Source: Vibrio brasiliensis LMG 20546 (GTDB taxonomy: Bacteria; Pseudomonadota; Gammaproteobacteria; Enterobacterales; Vibrionaceae). From it: 64,000 nt of DNA. Below are positions 58,407 to 64,000 of this stretch, piece after piece. The notes below the pieces were generated by a model, which saw only the letters and a program-made list of their open reading frames with translations, made no database searches and was not told the DNA's origin. Made by a program: the position numbers and the translations under genes. The stretch is from contig NZ_AEVS01000001.1 in NCBI RefSeq assembly GCF_000189255.1, positions 1 to 64,000 on the forward strand. Direction: 5' to 3'. Numbering within the stretch: the stretch's first letter is position 1; every line of letters starts with the position of its first letter.

Positions 58407-61400
58407 ATGGTAGATAGAGAGCAAATTTCACAAGGTCTATACACTCCCGAGTTGGAGCATGACGCTTGTGGTATCGGTTTTGTTGCTCACCTAAAAAACC
58501 GCAAATCGCACGACGTAGTAACGCAAGCACTTGATATGCTTGCCCGAATGGAGCACCGTGGTGGTCAAGGATGTGATCCTTGCTCGGGCGACGGCGCTGG
58601 TATCTTGCTACAAAAACCACACGAATTTCTGTTAGAAGAAGCCGTTAAGCTTGGTATCAAGCTCCCTTCTTTCGAGAAATATGGTGTTGGTGTGGTGCTT
58701 TTCCCTAAAGACGAACACAAACGCGCTCAGTGTCGTGACATTCTAGAACGCAATGCACAACGACTAGAGCTTGATGTTATCGGCTATCGTGTACTGCCAA
58801 CTGATAACTCAATGATCGGTGCTGACCCACTAAGCACTGAACCTCAATTTGAACACGTATTTATTTCTGGTGGTCCGGGCATTACGCCTGAAGAGCTAGA
58901 GCGTAAACTGTACGTACTACGTAACTACACGGTTCGAGTATGTCTGGAGAGTGTGTCTAACATTGGTGATGATTTCTACATCAACTCAATGTCATACAAA
59001 ACGCTTGTTTACAAAGGCCAGCTAACGACAGAGCAAGTACCTCAGTACTTCCTTGACCTTCAGAATCCAACTATGGTGACAGCGCTTGCGCTCGTTCACT
59101 CTCGTTTCTCAACCAACACCTTCCCGAAATGGCGTTTGGCTCAGCCTTTCCGTTACATTGCACACAATGGTGAAATCAACACTGTACGCGGTAACCTGAA
59201 CTGGATGAAAGCGCGTGAAGCGATCATTGAATCAGATCTCTTTACTCAGGCAGAGATCGATATGCTGCTGCCAATCTGTCAGGAAGGTAGCTCTGACTCA
59301 TCTAACTTCGATATGGCGCTAGAGCTATTAGTTCTTTCTGGCCGTACCTTGCCACATGCGTTAATGATGATGATTCCTGAAGCATGGCAAGAAAACAAAA
59401 ACATGGACCCAACACGTCGTGCGTTCTACCAGTACCACGCTAACGTAATGGAACCATGGGATGGTCCGGCATCAGTCTGTTTCACCGACGGCGTACAAGT
59501 AGGTGCAACTCTTGACCGTAACGGTCTGCGCCCTTCTCGCTACACAGTGACTAAAGATGACTTCCTGGTCATGGCATCTGAGTCTGGTGTTGTTGATATT
59601 GCACCAGAGAACGTGGAGTTCCGTGGTCGTCTACAACCAGGCCGTATCTTTGTTGCTGACCTGGAGCAAGGTCGCATTATTTCTGACGAAGAAGTGAAAG
59701 ACGGTATTGCGAGTGCGCAGCCGTACGAGAAATGGGTTGAAGAGAACCTGCTTAGTCTGAAGAAACTTCCGGACGCAACCAACGAATTCAACCAACCTTC
59801 TCCAGAGAAGCTACTCCACAAGCAGCAAGCATTTGGTGTCAGCTCTGAGGAAGTGAACGAAATCATCGTACCTATGGCAAAAGATGGCAAAGAGCCTCTG
59901 TCTGCTATGGGTGCTGACTGGCCACTGGCGATTCTTTCGCACCAGTCACAGCATCTTTCAAACTACTTTAAACAGCTATTTGCTCAGGTAACTAACCCGC
60001 CAATCGACCCGATTCGTGAGCGTATGGTTATGTCACTGAATACTTACCTTGGTAAGGATCAGAACCTACTCGCTGAGTCACCAGAGCACTGTCAGAAAGT
60101 AGAGCTTGAATCGCCAGTTTTATCTAACTCTGAACTTGAAAAGCTGCGTGCTATCGATAACGAGCATCTTCAAGCTAAGACGCTAGATATCGTATTCCAG
60201 GCAAGTGAAGACGAAGGCAAACTAGAGCGAGCTCTTAAACGAATCTGTCAATACGCTGAAGACGCGGTTATCGATGGTTACTCAATCATCCTACTAACTG
60301 ACCGAGCGGTTAACTCTAACCATGCCGCTATTCCTGCAATGCTGGCAGTTGGCGCTGTTCACCACCACCTGATTCGTAAAGGTCTGCGTGCGAAGTGTGA
60401 CATCGTAGTAGAGACAGGTGACGCTCGTGAGACACACCATTTTGCCACTCTGGTTGGTTATGGTGCGAACGCAGTTAACCCGTATCTGGTTATCGAAACT
60501 ATGGTCGAGCTGCAACGCACTAAGAAACTTGACCCAGAGACCAACATCCGCGAACTATTCGATAACTACCGTAAAGCAATCAACGGTGGTCTACTGAAGA
60601 TCTTCTCGAAGATGGGTATCTCTACACTGCAGTCTTACCACGGTGCGCAGATCTTTGAAGCACTTGGTATCAGCAAATCTGTAGTCGATAAATACTTCAC
60701 GGGTACAGTTTCACGTATCCAGGGTCTGACTATCGACGATATCGCTAAAGAAGTACTTGTTCGTCACCGTATCGGCTTCCCGACTCGTGAAATCCCAGTA
60801 CAGGTACTTGATGTTGGTGGTGTATATCAGTGGAAGCAGCGTGGTGAGAAACACCTGTTTAACCCTGAAACTATTTCACTACTACAACAGTCAACACGTA
60901 ACAAAGACTACGCTCAGTTCAAGCAATACGCGAAAGCCGTTGATGATCAGGGTGATAACGCAGCAACGCTACGTAGTCAGCTAGACTTTGTTAAGAACCC
61001 TGCGGGTTCAGTTCCACTTGAAGAAGTAGAGCCAATCGAAAACATCCTTAAGCGCTTTGCGACAGGTGCAATGTCATTCGGTTCTATCTCATACGAAGCG
61101 CACTCTACCCTTGCAGTGGCGATGAACCGCATCGGCGCGAAGTCGAACTCTGGTGAAGGTGGTGAAGACCCAACTCGTTTCGAACGTAAAGAAAACGGCG
61201 ATTGGGAACGCTCTGCAATCAAACAGGTTGCGTCAGGCCGCTTCGGTGTTACCTCTTACTACCTGACTAACGCAGATGAATTACAAATCAAGATGGCTCA
61301 GGGTGCGAAGCCAGGTGAAGGTGGTCAGCTACCTGGTGATAAGGTTGATGACTGGATCGGTGCAACTCGTCACTCGACTCCGGGCGTTGGTCTAATCTCG

Positions 61401-62954
61401 CCACCGCCACACCACGATATCTACTCAATCGAAGATTTGGCTCAGCTAATCTACGACCTGAAGAATGCTAACCGTGCTGGCCGTGTAAACGTCAAACTGG
61501 TATCGGAAGCAGGTGTCGGTACTATCGCATCAGGCGTAGCGAAAGCGAAAGCTGACGTGGTACTTATCGCAGGTTTCGATGGCGGTACAGGCGCATCACC
61601 GATGTCTTCGATTCGCCACACTGGTCTGCCTTGGGAGCTGGGCTTGGCGGAAACGCACCAGACACTACTGAAAAACGGTCTGCGTAACCGTATCGTTGTT
61701 CAGTCTGATGGTCAGATGAAAACGCCTCGCGACCTTGCAGTAGCAACACTACTTGGTGCAGAAGAATGGGGTGTAGCAACAGCAGCACTTGTTGTTGAAG
61801 GCTGTATCATGATGCGTAAGTGTCATAAGAACACCTGTCCTGTTGGTATCGCGACTCAGAACAAGACGCTACGTGAACGCTTTGATGGCCGCGTAGAAGA
61901 CGTAGTGACATTCTTCCAGTACATGGCTGAAGGTCTGCGTGAAGTGATGGCTGAACTAGGTTTCCGCACTATCGATGAGATGGTTGGTCAATCGCACAAA
62001 CTGAAAGTTCGTGAAGATATCGGCCACTGGAAATATAAGAACCTGGATCTGTCACCAGTTCTGCACATCGAGCAAGCTCGTGATGAAGATGGTATCTACA
62101 ACCAAACACAACAGAACCACAACCTCGAGCAGGTTCTGGACCGTCAGTTGATTCAGGCTGCTATTCCGGCGCTTGAAAAAGGTGAAGCAGTTAATGCTGA
62201 ATTCCCAATCATCAACACGGACCGTTCGGCTGGTACCATGCTGTCGAACGAAATCTCTAAAGTGTACAAAGACCAAGGCCTACCTCAGCCTATGAACGTG
62301 AAGTTCAACGGCTCTGCAGGTCAGTCATTCGGTGCATTCCTGGCTAAGGGCGTTAAGTTCGAAGTGGAAGGTGATGCGAATGACTACTGGGGTAAAGGTC
62401 TGTCTGGCGGTACGCTTGTGCTTTACCCAGATGCGAAATCGACCATTGTTGCTGAAGATAACATTGTCGTCGGTAACGTCTGTTTCTACGGTGCAACATC
62501 AGGTGAGTCGTACATCCGCGGCATGGCTGGTGAGCGCTTCTGTGTACGTAACTCAGGTGCCAAAGTTGTTGTTGAAGGTGTTGGCGACCACGGCTGTGAA
62601 TACATGACCGGTGGTGTTGCTGTCATCCTTGGCTCAACAGGTCGTAACTTTGCCGCAGGTATGAGTGGCGGTGTGGCTTACGTATGGGACAAAGCGGGTG
62701 ATTTCGAAACCAAGCTTAACCCAGAGCTAGTGGACTTAGATCCAATTGAGCAAGAAGATCGCGATCTTCTGCTAGAGATGCTGACTAAACATGTCGAGTT
62801 CACAGGAAGTGAAGTTGCTCAGTCTTTCCTAGATAACTTTGAAGCAAGCCTAGCCTCTCTGGTTAAGGTAATGCCGCGCGATTACAAAGCGGTTCTTCAA
62901 AAACGTAAAGCGGAAGCAGCGCAGGCACAAACGGAAGAAGTGGAGGCAGTATAA
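58407..62954 (+). CDS. gltB: Glutamate synthase (NADPH) large subunit
   Basis: 1515 residues from the ATG at 58407, with GGAAGGA upstream; a TTG start at 58386 would run through that site. A propeptide of about 20 residues precedes Cys21 (EHDACGIGF), the N-terminal nucleophile of the glutaminase domain after cleavage. Then come the central domain, the FMN-binding synthase domain ([22 protein letters not shown]), the [3Fe-4S] cysteines ([15 protein letters not shown]) and the C-terminal beta-helix domain. It makes glutamate from glutamine and 2-oxoglutarate. It overlaps gltD by 1 nt (TAATG). Confidence 0.97.
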   Translation: MVDREQISQGLYTPELEHDACGIGFVAHLKNRKSHDVVTQALDMLARMEHRGGQGCDPCSGDGAGILLQKPHEFLLEEAVKLGIKLPSFEKYGVGVVLFPKDEHKRAQCRDILERNAQRLELDVIGYRVLPTDNSMIGADPLSTEPQFEHVFISGGPGITPEELERKLYVLRNYTVRVCLESVSNIGDDFYINSMSYKTLVYKGQLTTEQVPQYFLDLQNPTMVTALALVHSRFSTNTFPKWRLAQPFRYIAHNGEINTVRGNLNWMKAREAIIESDLFTQAEIDMLLPICQEGSSDSSNFDMALELLVLSGRTLPHALMMMIPEAWQENKNMDPTRRAFYQYHANVMEPWDGPASVCFTDGVQVGATLDRNGLRPSRYTVTKDDFLVMASESGVVDIAPENVEFRGRLQPGRIFVADLEQGRIISDEEVKDGIASAQPYEKWVEENLLSLKKLPDATNEFNQPSPEKLLHKQQAFGVSSEEVNEIIVPMAKDGKEPLSAMGADWPLAILSHQSQHLSNYFKQLFAQVTNPPIDPIRERMVMSLNTYLGKDQNLLAESPEHCQKVELESPVLSNSELEKLRAIDNEHLQAKTLDIVFQASEDEGKLERALKRICQYAEDAVIDGYSIILLTDRAVNSNHAAIPAMLAVGAVHHHLIRKGLRAKCDIVVETGDARETHHFATLVGYGANAVNPYLVIETMVELQRTKKLDPETNIRELFDNYRKAINGGLLKIFSKMGISTLQSYHGAQIFEALGISKSVVDKYFTGTVSRIQGLTIDDIAKEVLVRHRIGFPTREIPVQVLDVGGVYQWKQRGEKHLFNPETISLLQQSTRNKDYAQFKQYAKAVDDQGDNAATLRSQLDFVKNPAGSVPLEEVEPIENILKRFATGAMSFGSISYEAHSTLAVAMNRIGAKSNSGEGGEDPTRFERKENGDWERSAIKQVASGRFGVTSYYLTNADELQIKMAQGAKPGEGGQLPGDKVDDWIGATRHSTPGVGLISPPPHHDIYSIEDLAQLIYDLKNANRAGRVNVKLVSEAGVGTIASGVAKAKADVVLIAGFDGGTGASPMSSIRHTGLPWELGLAETHQTLLKNGLRNRIVVQSDGQMKTPRDLAVATLLGAEEWGVATAALVVEGCIMMRKCHKNTCPVGIATQNKTLRERFDGRVEDVVTFFQYMAEGLREVMAELGFRTIDEMVGQSHKLKVREDIGHWKYKNLDLSPVLHIEQARDEDGIYNQTQQNHNLEQVLDRQLIQAAIPALEKGEAVNAEFPIINTDRSAGTMLSNEISKVYKDQGLPQPMNVKFNGSAGQSFGAFLAKGVKFEVEGDANDYWGKGLSGGTLVLYPDAKSTIVAEDNIVVGNVCFYGATSGESYIRGMAGERFCVRNSGAKVVVEGVGDHGCEYMTGGVAVILGSTGRNFAAGMSGGVAYVWDKAGDFETKLNPELVDLDPIEQEDRDLLLEMLTKHVEFTGSEVAQSFLDNFEASLASLVKVMPRDYKAVLQKRKAEAAQAQTEEVEAV

Positions 62955-64000
62955 TGGGTAAGCCTACTGGATTTTTAGAACATGGTCGCGAGCTTCCAAA
63001 GAAGCTCGACCCATCAGTTCGTATTGAAGACAACAAAGAGTTCGTTCTTAACGAAGAGTTTGGTGACAAGATCAACACTCAGGCTTCTCGTTGTATGGAC
63101 TGTGGTGTTCCTTTCTGTCACAGCGGTTGTCCGATTGGTAACATCATCCCTGAATTTAATGACGCGGTTTACCGTGACAGCTGGGAAGAGGCGTGGAACA
63201 TCCTAAGTTCTACCAACAATTTCCCTGAATTTACAGGTCGTGTTTGCCCATCTCCTTGTGAGAGCGCGTGTGTTCTGGGTATCAACCAAGACCCAATCAC
63301 CATCTGTAATATCGAGAAAACCATTGTAGAAACTGCGTACCGTGAAGGGTACGCAAAACCTAAAACACCTCGTTCGCGCACAGGTAAGACGGTAGCTATC
63401 ATCGGTTCTGGTCCTGCAGGCCTTGCAGCAGCAGAGCAGTTGAACAGTGCTGGTCACTCCGTCACTGTATTCGAGCGTGACGAAAAGGTTGGTGGCCTGC
63501 TGCGTTTCGGAATCCCTGATTTCAAACTGGGCATGGACGTGATTGATCGTAAGATCAACCTGATGGCTGAAGCTGGCGTAGAATTCAAGGTTAACCAGCA
63601 TATTGGTGTTGACGTTAACGCTCAGCAATTACGTCAGGAATTCGATGTGGTTCTGCTCACTGGCGGTTCAACCGTTCCTCGTGATTTGCCAGTACCTGGC
63701 CGTGAGCTGAAGGGTGTTCACTTTGCTATGGAATTCCTTGGTCAGAACAACCGTCGTGCTAACGATATGGATCTGAAAGGTGAGGAAATTCACGCTAAAG
63801 ACAAGCATGTTGTCGTGATCGGTGGTGGTGACACAGGTTCTGACTGTGTGGGTACTTCAAACCGTCACAAAGCAGCAAGCGTCACTCAGGTTGAGATCAT
63901 GCCGATCCCACCAGAGAAGCGTCCGGCAAATATGCCTTGGCCACAGTACCCAATGATCATGAAAACAACCACTTCGCACGAAGAGGGTTGTGAACGTCAT
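62954..64000 (+). CDS. gltD: Glutamate synthase (NADPH) small subunit, 5' part
   Basis: First 349 codons; the gene runs off the window end with no stop. The N-terminus carries the cysteine clusters for two [4Fe-4S] centres (CMDCGVPFCHSGCPIGN and CPSPCESAC), then the FAD-binding motif AIIGSGPAGLAAAEQL and the NADPH-binding motif VVVIGGGDTGSDC. It passes electrons from NADPH to GltB. Start ATG overlaps the gltB stop by one base, so translation is coupled. No frameshift is seen in the part present. Confidence 0.97.
   Translation, partial: MGKPTGFLEHGRELPKKLDPSVRIEDNKEFVLNEEFGDKINTQASRCMDCGVPFCHSGCPIGNIIPEFNDAVYRDSWEEAWNILSSTNNFPEFTGRVCPSPCESACVLGINQDPITICNIEKTIVETAYREGYAKPKTPRSRTGKTVAIIGSGPAGLAAAEQLNSAGHSVTVFERDEKVGGLLRFGIPDFKLGMDVIDRKINLMAEAGVEFKVNQHIGVDVNAQQLRQEFDVVLLTGGSTVPRDLPVPGRELKGVHFAMEFLGQNNRRANDMDLKGEEIHAKDKHVVVIGGGDTGSDCVGTSNRHKAASVTQVEIMPIPPEKRPANMPWPQYPMIMKTTTSHEEGCERH

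Overview
The window reads as a stretch of the main chromosome of a Vibrio species (Gammaproteobacteria, Vibrionaceae). Pointers are the gene contents and order (grcA, carAB-dapB, the dcw division/cell-wall cluster, rnpB-rsmI-lpoA, sspAB-petABC-rpsI-rplM, zapE/zapG-degQ-degS, parCE-cpdA-nudF, tolC, arcB, gltBD), a DciA-type helicase-loader gene, and ParC with Ser85 as in Vibrio. It is almost entirely core housekeeping sequence. I see no prophage, insertion sequence, integron, CRISPR array, tRNA or rRNA gene.

Layout. 1-2.3 kb: grcA behind an FNR-type promoter, then a LysR regulator and a TauE/SafE-like permease that overlap tail to tail. 2.4-8.6 kb (minus strand): carB, carA, dapB, mutT, with a 0.5 kb carA control region holding a consensus promoter and ArgR- and PurR-like sites. 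8.7-28.9 kb (minus, except dciA): secA, lpxC, ftsZ, ftsA, ftsQ, murC, murG, ftsW, murD, mraY, murF, murE, ftsI, ftsL, rsmH. This dcw cluster has no mraZ at its head and no ddl between murC and ftsQ; the secM position is taken by a divergent dciA. 29-34 kb: RNase P RNA with an expanded P3 region, a short repeat element, rsmI, then lpoA-yraN-diaA-dolP on the plus strand. 34-40 kb (minus): sspB, sspA, petC, petB, petA, rpsI, rplM, zapE. 40.5-43.6 kb (plus): zapG, degQ, degS. 43.7-50.6 kb (minus): parC, parE, yqiA, cpdA, yqiB, nudF. Then tolC (plus), a small lipoprotein gene, arcB, a PAS-GGDEF diguanylate cyclase and a YhcC-type radical SAM gene (minus), and gltB with the first 349 codons of gltD (plus), cut by the window end.

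The genes fall into coherent groups: peptidoglycan precursor synthesis and septation (mur/fts/mraY/lpoA), envelope quality control (degQ, degS, dolP, tolC, lpxC), respiration and redox response (petABC, arcB, grcA), nitrogen/arginine/pyrimidine flow (carAB, gltBD), and chromosome replication or topology (parCE, dciA, diaA).

No wholly new gene system is visible. The most unusual features are non-coding: a triplicated 24-25 nt hairpin unit inside RNase P RNA, an ERIC-like palindrome after secA, a GAATCGAGAA-type repeat beside rsmI, and several perfect palindromes in leaders (secA, tolC, petABC, rplM, ftsZ-lpxC). ArcB keeps Cys180 but has Tyr where E. coli ArcB has redox-active Cys241. All identifications are from reading the sequence and family knowledge; no database search was run.
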